Assembly (NCBI RefSeq): GCF_003350475.1
Contig: NZ_QQAV01000001.1
Span: 426,836 to 490,835, forward strand
Direction: 5' to 3'
DNA from: Pseudacidovorax intermedius
GTDB lineage: Bacteria > Pseudomonadota > Gammaproteobacteria > Burkholderiales > Burkholderiaceae_C
DNA length: 64,000 nt
The notes beneath the pieces were generated by a model. The model was not told the origin of the DNA. It did not search any database and saw only the letters and a program-made list of their open reading frames with translations. The translations under genes were made by a program, and so were the position numbers. This document shows positions 10,390-18,837 of this stretch, piece after piece (position 1 is the stretch's first letter; the number at the start of each line of letters is the position of its first letter).

Positions 10390-10691
10390 CGCTGGACTAC
10401 CTGCTCTTCGACCACAGCGACGGCGGCGATGACACCAGCCTGTTCGAGGCGCTCGCCACCGTCGGCCCCGAGCGCGAGGCCGCCGTGCGTGCCGAGATCG
10501 AGACGGTGATGGGCTGGGCCGCGCGCCGCTTTCGCGGCCGGCGCGGCCCGGTGGAGGAAGGCGGCGACTGGGACGCCGACCTGGAAGAGCGCCAGGAAGG
10601 TCCGGCGCTGCGCAGCTTCCACCTGTCGATCACGGGCAGCGCGGCCTTTGCCGAAGCCTTCATCGCCGAGTTCGGCGACGTCGTGAACTAA
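10386..10691 (+). CDS. Small conserved-looking hypothetical protein coupled to the helicase
   Basis: A 101-residue acidic protein (starts MTLDYLLFDHSDGGDD) with no signal peptide or membrane segment. The ATG overlaps the helicase TGA (ATGA), so translation is probably coupled. It resembles small uncharacterised proteins that predict an alpha/beta fold, but I do not recognise a named family. The coupling suggests a role linked to RNA metabolism or simply shared expression. Confidence 0.7.
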   Translation: MTLDYLLFDHSDGGDDTSLFEALATVGPEREAAVRAEIETVMGWAARRFRGRRGPVEEGGDWDADLEERQEGPALRSFHLSITGSAAFAEAFIAEFGDVVN

Positions 10692-10738
10692 GGGCCTGAG
10701 CCTTCATCCGGCGACCGGCGAGGGTGCCTCTGCGGCGC

Positions 10739-11635
10739 TCACAGCCGAAGCCCGTCGAAGGCTTTCTTCATCCATTGGACGAACGCCCGGGTGCGCGCCG
10801 GCAGGTGACGCGCATGCGGATAGATCACGCTCACGGGCCGCGGTGCGGGCTCGAAGTCTTCCAGCACCAATTGCAGGCGCCCGTCCCGCACATGGCCCAG
10901 CACCTGGTAGGAGAAGAAGCGGCCGAAGCCCATGCCCGCCGCACAGGCCTCCACGGCCGGCGCGATGTGGTTGAAGGCCAGCCGCACATCCACCGGCACC
11001 TGCAGCGGCGTGCGCCGGCCCGGGTCGTCGAAGGACCAGTGGGGCGCGCCGTCGAGCTGGCCCCGCACCGCCGGTGCATCCGCCAGGTCCCGCGGGTGCT
11101 GCGGCAGTCCGCGCTCGCGCAGCAGCGCCGGGCTGGCCGCCACCACGCGCCGGATGCTGCCCAACTGCTGCGCCACCAGCGACGAATCCTCCAGCGGGCT
11201 GATGCGAATGCCGACGTCGATGCCCTCTTCCACCAGGTTCACAGGCCGGTCGTGCAGCAGCACGCGGCAACGCACCTGCGGATGCGCGCGCATGAAGCCG
11301 ACGATGGCGGGCGCGACGTACATGTGGCCGAACAGCACCGGCGCCGTCACCGTGAGCTGGCCGGCTGCTTCGCCCGCCTCCTGCGTCAGTGCCCGGTCGG
11401 CGGCATCGGCGGCGGACAGCACCTCGCGCGCGCTGTCGAGGTAGCGGCGGCCATCCTCGGTCAGCGCGATGCGCCGCGTGCTGCGCTGGAAGAGCCGCAC
11501 CCCCAGGTGCGTCTCCAGCGCCGCCAGCGTGCGCACCACCGCGGGCAGGGAGCTGCCTAGCACATCCGCGGCCCGCGTCAGGCTGCCCTGCTCCGCGATG
11601 CGCACGAACACCTGCATGGCCTTGAGTCGATCCAT
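10739..11635 (-). CDS. LysR-type transcriptional regulator
   Basis: A 298-residue LysR regulator. The N-terminal winged helix (MDRLKAMQVFVRIAEQGSLT, GVRLFQRSTRRIALTEDG) is followed by the inducer-binding domain with HDRPVNLVEEGIDVGIRISP. The ATG at 11633-11635 gives the usual start MDRLKAM; the longer upstream frame is not part of the protein. It is divergent from a GST and a flavin-type split-barrel gene, with an exact TTGAT-N11-ATCAA box in the 82-nt gap. It probably controls that gene pair. Confidence 0.92.
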   Translation of the reverse strand: MDRLKAMQVFVRIAEQGSLTRAADVLGSSLPAVVRTLAALETHLGVRLFQRSTRRIALTEDGRRYLDSAREVLSAADAADRALTQEAGEAAGQLTVTAPVLFGHMYVAPAIVGFMRAHPQVRCRVLLHDRPVNLVEEGIDVGIRISPLEDSSLVAQQLGSIRRVVAASPALLRERGLPQHPRDLADAPAVRGQLDGAPHWSFDDPGRRTPLQVPVDVRLAFNHIAPAVEACAAGMGFGRFFSYQVLGHVRDGRLQLVLEDFEPAPRPVSVIYPHARHLPARTRAFVQWMKKAFDGLRL

Positions 11636-11682
11636 GCGGCGATTACACCGGAAAGCGGAGCAATGTCTTCCATGGATTCGCA

Positions 11683-11703
11683 TTGATCCGTCGGCCGTAT
11701 CAA
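11683..11703. promoter_or_regulatory. LysR-type box TTGAT-N11-ATCAA
   Basis: TTGAT (11683-11687) and ATCAA (11699-11703) form an inverted repeat with an 11-nt spacer, the exact T-N11-A geometry of LysR boxes. It ends 14 nt before the GST start codon and lies 48 nt from the LysR start. Confidence 0.7.
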
Positions 11704-11717
11704 AAAACAATGGGCGC

Positions 11718-12380
11718 ATGCCTGAACACACCCCCGCCTCCGAGCCGGCCCCGGCCGCCCCTGCCCTCGTGCTCCACGATGCCCCGCTCTCGGGCCATGC
11801 GCATCGCGTGCGCCTGTTCCTGTCGCTGCTGGGCCTGCCCTGGCGCAGCCAGGTCGTGGACCTGAAGGCCGGCGAGCACAAGCGTCCGGCCTTCCTGGCG
11901 ATGAACCGCTTCGGCCAGGTGCCCGTGCTCCAGGACGGCGACGTGGTGCTGGCCGACTCCAATGCCATCCTCGTGTACCTCAACGCCCGGTATGCGCCCG
12001 ATCCGACCCTGTGGCTGCCGGCCGACCCGGTGGGCGCAGCCCGGGTGCAGCGCTGGCTGTCGCTGGCGGCGGGGCCCCTGGCATTCGGCCCGGCCGCCGC
12101 GCGCATCGCCCTGCTGATGGGCCGTCCCACGGACGAAGCCGCCGTGGCCCGGGCCCATGCCCTGCTGCAGGTGATGGACGCCCACCTGGCCACGCAGGAC
12201 TTCCTGGCCGCCGCGCGCCCCGCCCTGGCCGACATTGCCCACTACGCCTATGTGGCCCTCGCGCCCGAAGGCCATGTGGCGCTGGACGACTATCCGCAGG
12301 TGCGGGCCTGGCTGGTCCGCATCGAAGCCCTGCCCGGCTTCCTGCCCATGCCGCGCTCGCGCCTCGGCCTGCTGGCCTGA
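11718..12380 (+). CDS. Glutathione S-transferase family protein
   Basis: A 220-residue cytosolic GST. The N-terminal thioredoxin-like domain runs from about residue 18 (LVLHDAPLSGHAHRVRLFLS) to 95 and includes the cis-Pro segment FGQVPVLQDGDVVLADSNAI, with the glutathione-binding Asp-Ser pair (ADSNAI). The C-terminal helical domain follows, with ALADIAHYAYV. It lies 18 nt upstream of a pyridoxamine-oxidase-like gene and divergent from a LysR gene. A GST next to an FMN split-barrel protein suggests detoxification or oxidative stress. The start at 11718 has no strong ribosome site. Confidence 0.92.
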   Translation: MPEHTPASEPAPAAPALVLHDAPLSGHAHRVRLFLSLLGLPWRSQVVDLKAGEHKRPAFLAMNRFGQVPVLQDGDVVLADSNAILVYLNARYAPDPTLWLPADPVGAARVQRWLSLAAGPLAFGPAAARIALLMGRPTDEAAVARAHALLQVMDAHLATQDFLAAARPALADIAHYAYVALAPEGHVALDDYPQVRAWLVRIEALPGFLPMPRSRLGLLA

Positions 12381-12398
12381 GCGCCGGAGGGACGCCCC

Positions 12399-13349
12399 AT
12401 GACCTTCCACGACGGCGAGATCGCCCTGCAGCGGCAGGAGGGCGTGGATGCCCAGCTCGGCGCCCTGGGGCCGCGCGTGATCCGCGACCACATGCCGCAG
12501 CAGCACCGCGACTTCTTCGCGCAGTTGCCCTTCGTGGTGCTGGGCAGCCTGGACGAGCACCGACGCCCGTGGGCCAGCCTGCTGACAGGCGCGCCGGGCT
12601 TCATGCATTCCCCCGATGCACGCCGCCTGCGCATCGACGCCCTGCCCGATGCCGCCGACCCGCTGGCGGCGGCATTGCGGCTGGACGCGCCACTGGGCCT
12701 GCTCGGCATCGAGCCGCACACGCGGCGGCGCAACCGGCTCAACGGCCAGGTGACTGCCGTCGATGCCGCGGGCTTCGAGCTGGCCGTGGGCCAGAGCTTC
12801 GGCAACTGCCCGCGCTACATCCAGGCCCGTGAAGCGTCACCGCACCCTGTCGCGCACACGCCGCCCCCGGCCGAGGCGCTCATCGGCCTCGACGAGCCCG
12901 CCCGCGCGCTGATCGCCCAGGCCGACACCCTGTTCATCGCCAGCGCCCATCCGCATGCCACCGACCCGGCCCGGCCTGCCGAGGGCGTGGATGTGTCCCA
13001 CCGCGGCGGCCGGCCGGGCTTCGTGCAGGTGGCGGCGGACGGCACCCTGGCGGTGCCGGACTTCGACGGCAACCGCTTCTTCAACACCCTGGGCAACCTG
13101 CTGCTGCACCCGTGGGCCGGGCTGCTCTTCGTGGACTTCGAAGGGGGCGACCTGCTGCAGCTGTCCGCGCGCGCAGAGGTACTGACGGGCACGCCCGAGG
13201 CACTGGGCTTCGAGGGCGTCGACCGCGTGCTGCGCCTGCAGATCGTCAGCGGCTGGCGCCGACGCGGAGCGCTGCCACTGCGCTGGGGCACCGCCCAGCC
13301 TTCGCCGTACCTGGAAGGCACAGGCCACTGGCTCACGCCAGCGGCCTGA
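12399..13349 (+). CDS. Pyridoxamine 5'-phosphate oxidase-like FMN split-barrel protein
   Basis: A 316-residue protein with two flavin-type split-barrel units. The first is near residues 40-75 (FFAQLPFVVLGSLDEHRRPW), and the second near residues 170-270 contains DTLFIASAHP, VSHRGGRPGFVQV and FDGNRFFNTLGNLL, the signature of the PNPOx-like flavin-binding family. A GGAGG ribosome site precedes the ATG. It is probably co-transcribed with the GST. The specific reaction is unknown. Confidence 0.88.
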   Translation: MTFHDGEIALQRQEGVDAQLGALGPRVIRDHMPQQHRDFFAQLPFVVLGSLDEHRRPWASLLTGAPGFMHSPDARRLRIDALPDAADPLAAALRLDAPLGLLGIEPHTRRRNRLNGQVTAVDAAGFELAVGQSFGNCPRYIQAREASPHPVAHTPPPAEALIGLDEPARALIAQADTLFIASAHPHATDPARPAEGVDVSHRGGRPGFVQVAADGTLAVPDFDGNRFFNTLGNLLLHPWAGLLFVDFEGGDLLQLSARAEVLTGTPEALGFEGVDRVLRLQIVSGWRRRGALPLRWGTAQPSPYLEGTGHWLTPAA

Positions 13350-13371
13350 GAAGGTGTGAACCGGCCGGCGG

Positions 13372-14889
13372 CTACTGGAACGCCACCTCCGCAAAGCTGC
13401 GCAGCTTGCGGCTGTGCAGCCGCGTGGTGCCTTCGGCACGCAGGATGTCGATGGCCTTCATGCCGATGCGCAGGTGCTGCTCCACCCGCTCGCGGTAGAA
13501 GTGGTTGGCCATGCCGGGCAGCTTGATCTCGCCGTGCAGCGGCTTGTCGCTCACGCACAGCAGGGTGCCGTAGGGCACGCGGAAACGGAAGCCGTTGGCC
13601 GCGATGGTGGCGCTTTCCATGTCCAGCGCCACGGCGCGGCTCTGGCTGAATCGCCGCTGCGGCTCGTTGCCCGGCAGCAGCTCCCAGTTGCGGTTGTCGG
13701 TGGTGGCCACGGTGCCCGTGCGCATGATGGCCTTGAGCTCGGCGCCGCTGCAGCCGGTGACCTCGGCCACGGCCTGCTCCAGCGCCAGCTGGATCTCGGA
13801 CAGCGCGGGAATGGGCACCCACAGCGGCAGCTCCTCGTCCAGCACATGGTCCTCGCGCACATAGGCATGGGCCAGCACATAGTCACCCAGCTGCTGCGTG
13901 TTGCGCAGGCCGGCGCAGTGGCCCAGCATCATCCAGGCATGGGGGCGCAGCACGGCGATGTGGTCGGTGATGTTCTTGGCGTTGGCCGGGCCGACGCCGA
14001 TGTTGACCATGGTGATGCCGCTGCGGTCGGCGCGCACCAGGTGATAGGCCGGCATCTGCGGCAGCCGCCCGGGCGGCGTGCCCTGCATGGCGCCGATGCG
14101 CTCGGCGAGGTCGCCCGACTGTTCCTGCGTCAGGCCGCGGCGGCGGGTGACCACATTGCCCGGCTCGACGAAGGCGATGTATTCGCCCGCCTCGTCCTCC
14201 ATGGCCTCATGGCCCAAGCGCACGAACTCGTCGATGTAGAACTGGTAGTTGGTGAAGAGCACGAAGTTCTGGAACCACTCCGGCGCCGTGCCCGTGTAGT
14301 GGCGCAGGCGCTGCAGCGAATAGTCGACCCGCGCGGCGGTGAAGAGCGACAGCGGCTCTGCCTCGCCGGGACGCGTCATGTGCGTGCCGTTGGCGATGCC
14401 GTCGTCCATGGCGCCCAGGTCCGGCAGGTCGAAGACATCGCGCATCAGGGCGCGGCGCTCGGCGCTCAGGTTGCCCTCGATGTGCTCGTTCTCGGCGAAG
14501 GAGAAGTGGATCGGGATCGGCTCGCTGCCGGTGCCCACCTCCAGCTCGATCTGGTGGTTGGACAGCAGCAGGCGGAACTGCTCGCGGTAGTAGCGGGCGA
14601 ACAGGTCGGGCCGGCTCAGCGTGGTCTCGTAGCGGCCGGGGCCGGCCACGAAGCCGTAGCTCAGGCCCGAGGTGGCGGGCGTGGCGTAGCGCGTGTTGGT
14701 GTGGGTGTGCACCCGCACGAAGGGGTAGCAGGCCCGCACCCGGCCGGGCAGCGTCTCGCCGGCCACGAAGCGCTGCATCGACTCGCGCAGGTGCGCCAGG
14801 CCCTCCTGGTAGATGCGCTGCACCTGGGCCAGCGCCGCGTCGGGGTCGGTGAAGCGGGTGGGGGCGATGAAAGGCGGCATGTAGGGCAT
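13372..14889 (-). CDS. amn: AMP nucleosidase
   Basis: A 505-residue AMP nucleosidase, hydrolysing AMP to adenine and ribose 5-phosphate in purine salvage. The N-terminal half is the AMP-nucleosidase-specific domain; the C-terminal half is a purine nucleoside phosphorylase-type domain (GVGPANAKNITDHIA, HAWMMLGHCAGLR, and DMESATIAANGFRF carrying the nucleoside-binding Met-Glu). The ATG at 14889 (MPYMPPFIAP) was chosen over an upstream in-frame ATG because it gives the family-typical N-terminus. It is followed convergently by the PNPOx-like gene. Confidence 0.96.
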   Translation of the reverse strand: MPYMPPFIAPTRFTDPDAALAQVQRIYQEGLAHLRESMQRFVAGETLPGRVRACYPFVRVHTHTNTRYATPATSGLSYGFVAGPGRYETTLSRPDLFARYYREQFRLLLSNHQIELEVGTGSEPIPIHFSFAENEHIEGNLSAERRALMRDVFDLPDLGAMDDGIANGTHMTRPGEAEPLSLFTAARVDYSLQRLRHYTGTAPEWFQNFVLFTNYQFYIDEFVRLGHEAMEDEAGEYIAFVEPGNVVTRRRGLTQEQSGDLAERIGAMQGTPPGRLPQMPAYHLVRADRSGITMVNIGVGPANAKNITDHIAVLRPHAWMMLGHCAGLRNTQQLGDYVLAHAYVREDHVLDEELPLWVPIPALSEIQLALEQAVAEVTGCSGAELKAIMRTGTVATTDNRNWELLPGNEPQRRFSQSRAVALDMESATIAANGFRFRVPYGTLLCVSDKPLHGEIKLPGMANHFYRERVEQHLRIGMKAIDILRAEGTTRLHSRKLRSFAEVAFQ

Positions 14890-14977
14890 GCGGGCATTTT
14901 GCAATGCGCATGCCATCGCCTCATGACGGTCCGGTGGCCTGCGGGCGCCGACGCCTGGCGCGCGGCCCGGTGCACCC

Positions 14978-16351
14978 TCAGCCGACGGTGGGCTCGCGCA
15001 TCGTCACGAACTCTTCTGCCGCCGTCGGATGGATGCCGATGGTGCGGTCGAAGTCGGCCTTGGTGGCACCGGCGCGCATGGCCACCGCGAAACCCTGCAC
15101 GATCTCGCCCGCGTCCGCGCCCACCATGTGCAGGCCCACCACACGGTCGCTCTTCGCGTCGACCACCAGCTTCATGAAGCAGCGCTCGCCGCGGCCCGAC
15201 AGCGTGTGGCGCAGCGGTTTGAATTCGCTGTTGAAGATGCGCACCTCGCCGAACTTCGTGCGCGCCTCCATCTCGGTGTGGCCGCAGGTGCCCACGCTGG
15301 GGTGGGTGAAGACGGCGGTCGGGATGTACTCGTAGTCCATGGTGCGGCGGCCTTCGCCGAACAGCCGGTCCACCACCACCATGGCCTCGGCCAGCGCCAC
15401 CGGCGTGAGCTGCAGGCGGGTCGAGACGTCGCCGATGGCCAGCACCGAAGGCACGCTGCTGCGGTATTCGGCATCGACCACCACGGCACCGCGTTCGTCG
15501 AGCTTGACGCCCGCTTCCTCCAGGCCCATGCCCGCCGTGAGCGGCCGGCGGCCCGTGGCCACCAGCACCGCGTCCGCCGCCACCCGCTGGCCGCGCGCCA
15601 GCGTGGCGACGATCTCGCCGCCCTCGCCCTTCGTGAAGGAGGCGGCCTCCTGGTTCATGCGCAGGTCGATGCCGGCGCGACCCATCTCGCGGGCCAGGAA
15701 CTCGCGCACGTCATGGTCGAAACCGTTGAGGATGTGGGCGCCACGGTGCAGCAGCGTCACCTCCGCCCCCAGGCCGCGGAAGATGGAGGCGAACTCGCAG
15801 CCGATGTAGCCCGCGCCGATCACCATCAGCCGGCGCGGAAAGGCGGGCAGGTCGAACATGGCGTCGGAGACATTCACCAGTTCCTTGCCCGGCACGTCGG
15901 GCAGGAAGGGCGCGCCGCCGGTGGCGATGAGCACATGGCGCGCGGTGTGCCGCCTGCCGTCCACCTGCACGGTATGGCCGTCCACCAGCTGCGCCCAGCC
16001 GCGCAGCAGCGTGACCCGGGCGCCGTCGAGCAAGCCTGCATAGACGCCGTTGAGGCGGTGGATCTCCTTGGAACGCGCCGTCTTGAGCCGGCCCCAGTCG
16101 AAGCGGGGGGCGCTGTCGATGTGCCAGCCGTAGCCCGGCGCCTCCTCGAAGGCCTCGGCATAGCCGGCCGCGTAGCTGTAGAGCTTCTTGGGAATGCAGC
16201 CCACGTTGACGCAGGTGCCGCCCAGTTCGGCGCATTCGGCCAGGGCCACACGGGCGCCCCGCTGGCCGGCCATGCGGGCTGCGCGCACGCCAGCGCTGCC
16301 GCCGCCGATGACGAAGAGGTCGAAGTCGAAGGAAGGGGTGGACGAGGCCAT
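14978..16351 (-). CDS. gor: Glutathione-disulfide reductase
   Basis: A 457-residue FAD/NADPH glutathione reductase. The N-terminal FAD motif is VIGGGSAGVRAARMA, the redox disulfide is the Cys pair in GGTCVNVGCIPKK, the NADPH motif is VIGAGYIGCEFASI with a following Arg (LLHRGAHIL), and the C-terminal His-Glu dyad is GIHPTAAEE. The length is normal. The ATG at 16351 (MASSTPSFDFD) fits family starts; an upstream in-frame ATG would add 14 residues. It maintains reduced glutathione and fits the nearby GST and rhodanese genes. Confidence 0.97.
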   Translation of the reverse strand: MASSTPSFDFDLFVIGGGSAGVRAARMAGQRGARVALAECAELGGTCVNVGCIPKKLYSYAAGYAEAFEEAPGYGWHIDSAPRFDWGRLKTARSKEIHRLNGVYAGLLDGARVTLLRGWAQLVDGHTVQVDGRRHTARHVLIATGGAPFLPDVPGKELVNVSDAMFDLPAFPRRLMVIGAGYIGCEFASIFRGLGAEVTLLHRGAHILNGFDHDVREFLAREMGRAGIDLRMNQEAASFTKGEGGEIVATLARGQRVAADAVLVATGRRPLTAGMGLEEAGVKLDERGAVVVDAEYRSSVPSVLAIGDVSTRLQLTPVALAEAMVVVDRLFGEGRRTMDYEYIPTAVFTHPSVGTCGHTEMEARTKFGEVRIFNSEFKPLRHTLSGRGERCFMKLVVDAKSDRVVGLHMVGADAGEIVQGFAVAMRAGATKADFDRTIGIHPTAAEEFVTMREPTVG

Positions 16352-16405
16352 GCGGCGCGTCTCCAGGGTTGCAGGAGGCGCCACTGTAGCCAAGGCGGGC
16401 GTTGG

Positions 16406-16780
16406 CTATTGCTGCAGCGGCCCGCCGTACCAGATCTGCGGCGTGTCCTGCCGGCTGGCGGGGCGCTGCGGTGCAGCCTCGGGCGCATTGCCCCAGGGGG
16501 CGTAGCGGCTGTCCTCGTAGATCACCACGGGCGGCCGGTGCGGATGCCACTGCGGCGGCCGGGAAGGCACCACCGGCGGTGGCGGCTGCTGGGTGTTGAA
16601 GTCCGCCCCCTGCTGGATCGCCCGCATCGACGGCGTGTTGGCGTAGCGCTGCTGCTGGGCGCGCTCGAAGGGCCCGGGCTTGCGGGTGTCGGTGCTCTGC
16701 GCGGTGGCGAGCGTGGCGCCCCCGGCCATGAGGACGGCCAGCAGCGCAGGCATGAGAGGTCGGCAGGGGCGGTTCGGCAT
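16406..16780 (-). CDS. Exported Pro/Gln-rich hypothetical protein
   Basis: A 124-residue protein with an N-terminal signal peptide (LMPALLAVLMAGGATLATAQ, cleavage likely after ATA near residue 27). The mature part is rich in Pro, Gln and Arg (QQPPPPVVPSRPPQWHPHRP) with few hydrophobic residues, suggesting a disordered periplasmic protein. It lies 54 nt upstream of gor on the same strand. I do not recognise a family. Confidence 0.6.
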   Translation of the reverse strand: MPNRPCRPLMPALLAVLMAGGATLATAQSTDTRKPGPFERAQQQRYANTPSMRAIQQGADFNTQQPPPPVVPSRPPQWHPHRPPVVIYEDSRYAPWGNAPEAAPQRPASRQDTPQIWYGGPLQQ

Positions 16781-16893
16781 GGTGGGCTTTCAACGCGCGG
16801 CAGGCGCAAGGCGTTGGCGGGAAAGGACCGCGACCGCGCGGTCCGCGGGCTTGGAGGAACAATAGCAGCCGCCCTTTTTCCCAACTGCCGACC

Positions 16894-17331
16894 ATGACCC
16901 AAGCCCCTGCCTCCCACGATGACAACCAGCCCCGCCCCGCCGAGGGCTATGCGGGCGACGTGACGCCCGAACTGGCCGCCCGCTGGATGACCACCGGCCA
17001 GGCCGTGCTGGTGGACGTGCGCACCGACGCCGAGCGCGAATGGGTGGGTTTCGTGCCTGGCGCCGTGGCCGTGGCCTGGAAGCAGTGGCCCGGCATGGCG
17101 ATGAACGCCGGCTTCGACGAGGCCCTGCGCGCGGCCGTGCCGCCGGGCGGCAAGGTGGTGCTGCTGTGCCGCAGCGGCGTGCGCTCCGTGGCGGCGGCCC
17201 GGCGCGCCACCGAGCTGGGCATCGAGGCCTACAACATCCTCGAAGGCTTCGAGGGCGACGCGGACACCGACGGCCACCGCGGCAACAAGGGCGGCTGGCG
17301 CAAGCGCGGCCTGCCCTGGAAACAAAGCTGA
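16894..17331 (+). CDS. Rhodanese-like domain protein
   Basis: A 145-residue single rhodanese domain with the DVRTDAEREWVGFVPGAVAV N-terminal part and the active-site loop VVLLCRSGVRSVAAA, whose Cys would carry persulfide. The C-terminal stretch GNKGGWRKRGLPWKQ is typical of small bacterial rhodaneses. It is cytoplasmic, with no signal peptide. A role in sulfur transfer or thiol stress fits the nearby glutathione genes, but this is inference. Confidence 0.92.
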   Translation: MTQAPASHDDNQPRPAEGYAGDVTPELAARWMTTGQAVLVDVRTDAEREWVGFVPGAVAVAWKQWPGMAMNAGFDEALRAAVPPGGKVVLLCRSGVRSVAAARRATELGIEAYNILEGFEGDADTDGHRGNKGGWRKRGLPWKQS

Positions 17332-17413
17332 GCCCACCCCCAGGCGGCGCGGGCACGGGGCGTGCTCGCGCTACAGTCCCGGCCGCTTTTCCGTCCGAAA
17401 CACGACAAACGCC

Positions 17414-18043
17414 ATGAACGCCCCTACCCGCGACATCTACACCGAACCCCGCGACGTCGACCTCCACACCCTGGCCAACCTGGGCCCGCTCGGACCCATG
17501 GCCGGCGTGTGGGAAGGCACCCGCGGCCTGGACGTCAAGCCCAAGGCCGAAGGGCCGAAGAAGCAGGCCTTCGTCGAGCGCATCAGCCTGCAGCCCATCG
17601 ACCCGGTGACCAACGGGCCCCAGCTGCTCTATGGCCTGCGCTACCACACGCACATCACCAAGCCCGACCAGGTCAAGACCTACCACGAGCAGGTGGGCTA
17701 CTGGCTGTGGGAGCCCGCCACCGGCTGCGTGATGCACACCCTGACCATCCCCCGCGGCCAGGTGGCGATGGCGGCCGGCACCGTCGCCGCCGATGCGCGC
17801 AGCTTCGAGCTGGTCGCGACGCAGGGGCTGGAGACCTGGGGCATCTGCTCCGCGCCCTTCCTGCAGGAAGCCTTCCGCACCACCGAATTCCGCATCAAGG
17901 TGACGATCAACGACGACGGCACCTGGGGCTACGAAGAGGACACGGTGCTGCAGATCCTGGGGCAGGCCGAGCCCTTCCACCACACCGACCGCAACCTGCT
18001 GCGGCGGGTGGAGGCGCCCACGCCCAATCCGCTGGTGCGCTGA
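17414..18043 (+). CDS. FABP-like / nitrobindin-type heme-binding beta-barrel protein
   Basis: A 209-residue protein matching the bacterial FABP-like beta-barrel family: LGPLGPMAGVWEGTRGLDV at the N-terminus, a run of beta strands (YHEQVGYWLWEPATGCVMHT, IPRGQVAMAAGTV), and a C-terminal EPFHHTDRNLLRRV segment. Related barrels bind heme or hydrophobic ligands. No signal peptide. It is separated by 82 nt from the rhodanese gene and may share its promoter region. The ligand is not determined. Confidence 0.82.
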   Translation: MNAPTRDIYTEPRDVDLHTLANLGPLGPMAGVWEGTRGLDVKPKAEGPKKQAFVERISLQPIDPVTNGPQLLYGLRYHTHITKPDQVKTYHEQVGYWLWEPATGCVMHTLTIPRGQVAMAAGTVAADARSFELVATQGLETWGICSAPFLQEAFRTTEFRIKVTINDDGTWGYEEDTVLQILGQAEPFHHTDRNLLRRVEAPTPNPLVR

Positions 18044-18058
18044 GGCACCGCAGCCGCT

Positions 18059-18715
18059 TCAGGAGAACGCGACGAAGCGCTCGCGCACGTAGCGGCCCTG
18101 CTCCAGCACATCCACGATGGCGGCCGCCAGGTCGGCGGCGGTGATGCCGGCCAGTTGGCCGTCCTTCATCGGCACGGCGTCGCCGCCGAACTGGTAGCGG
18201 CCCGTGCGCTCGCCAGGCGCCAGCATGGGCGCGGGCGAGACGAAGGTCCAGTCGAGCGCGCCCTCTTCCTTCTGCAGCCGCGTGAGTTCGTCGCGTGCGG
18301 CCTGGGCGCCCGGCACCACGTTGGCCGGCACATGGTTCTTGAACTCGGGTGTGTCCACGAGCTGCACGCCGGGCGCCACGAACAGGCTGCCCGCCCCGCC
18401 CACGGCGATCAGGCGCTTCACGCCCGCCTGCTTCGCACCCGCGGCGATGGCTTGGCTGCCGGCGAGGAACTGGTTGTACAGGTCCGGATGCTCCCAGCCC
18501 GGGTTGAAGGCGCTGACGACAGCCTCGGTGCCGGCCACGGCTTTGGCGACCTGAGCGGCATCCAGCACATCGGCCTGGACGACCGCGAGACCCGCGCGGG
18601 CCGTCAGCTTGGACGGCGTGCGTGCCAGCGCGCGGACCTGGTGATCGCGGGCGAGCAGTTCTTCGAGCAGGGCGGCACCGACGAAGCCGGTGGCGCCGAT
18701 CAGGGCGACGTTCAT
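18059..18715 (-). CDS. NAD(P)H-binding (NmrA-like / atypical SDR) oxidoreductase
   Basis: A 218-residue Rossmann-fold protein with the dinucleotide motif ALIGATGFVGAALLEELLAR at its N-terminus and the typical GVKRLIAVGGAGSL strand. It lacks the classical YxxxK catalytic pair, as usual in this atypical SDR group, which often act as reductases or redox sensors. The ATG at 18715 follows a good ribosome site (GGAAAGGAAC). It is divergent from a LysR gene, its likely regulator. Confidence 0.88.
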   Translation of the reverse strand: MNVALIGATGFVGAALLEELLARDHQVRALARTPSKLTARAGLAVVQADVLDAAQVAKAVAGTEAVVSAFNPGWEHPDLYNQFLAGSQAIAAGAKQAGVKRLIAVGGAGSLFVAPGVQLVDTPEFKNHVPANVVPGAQAARDELTRLQKEEGALDWTFVSPAPMLAPGERTGRYQFGGDAVPMKDGQLAGITAADLAAAIVDVLEQGRYVRERFVAFS

Positions 18716-18837
18716 GGTTGTTCCTTTCCTGGCGCGGAGTCCGCACCGTGTGTGATGACGATGCCCGTAGGTTATGAACTTCACGATCCAGCCAGAAGTC
18801 CGAGAATCCAGACAATTTCATTTAGCCCAACTTCACA

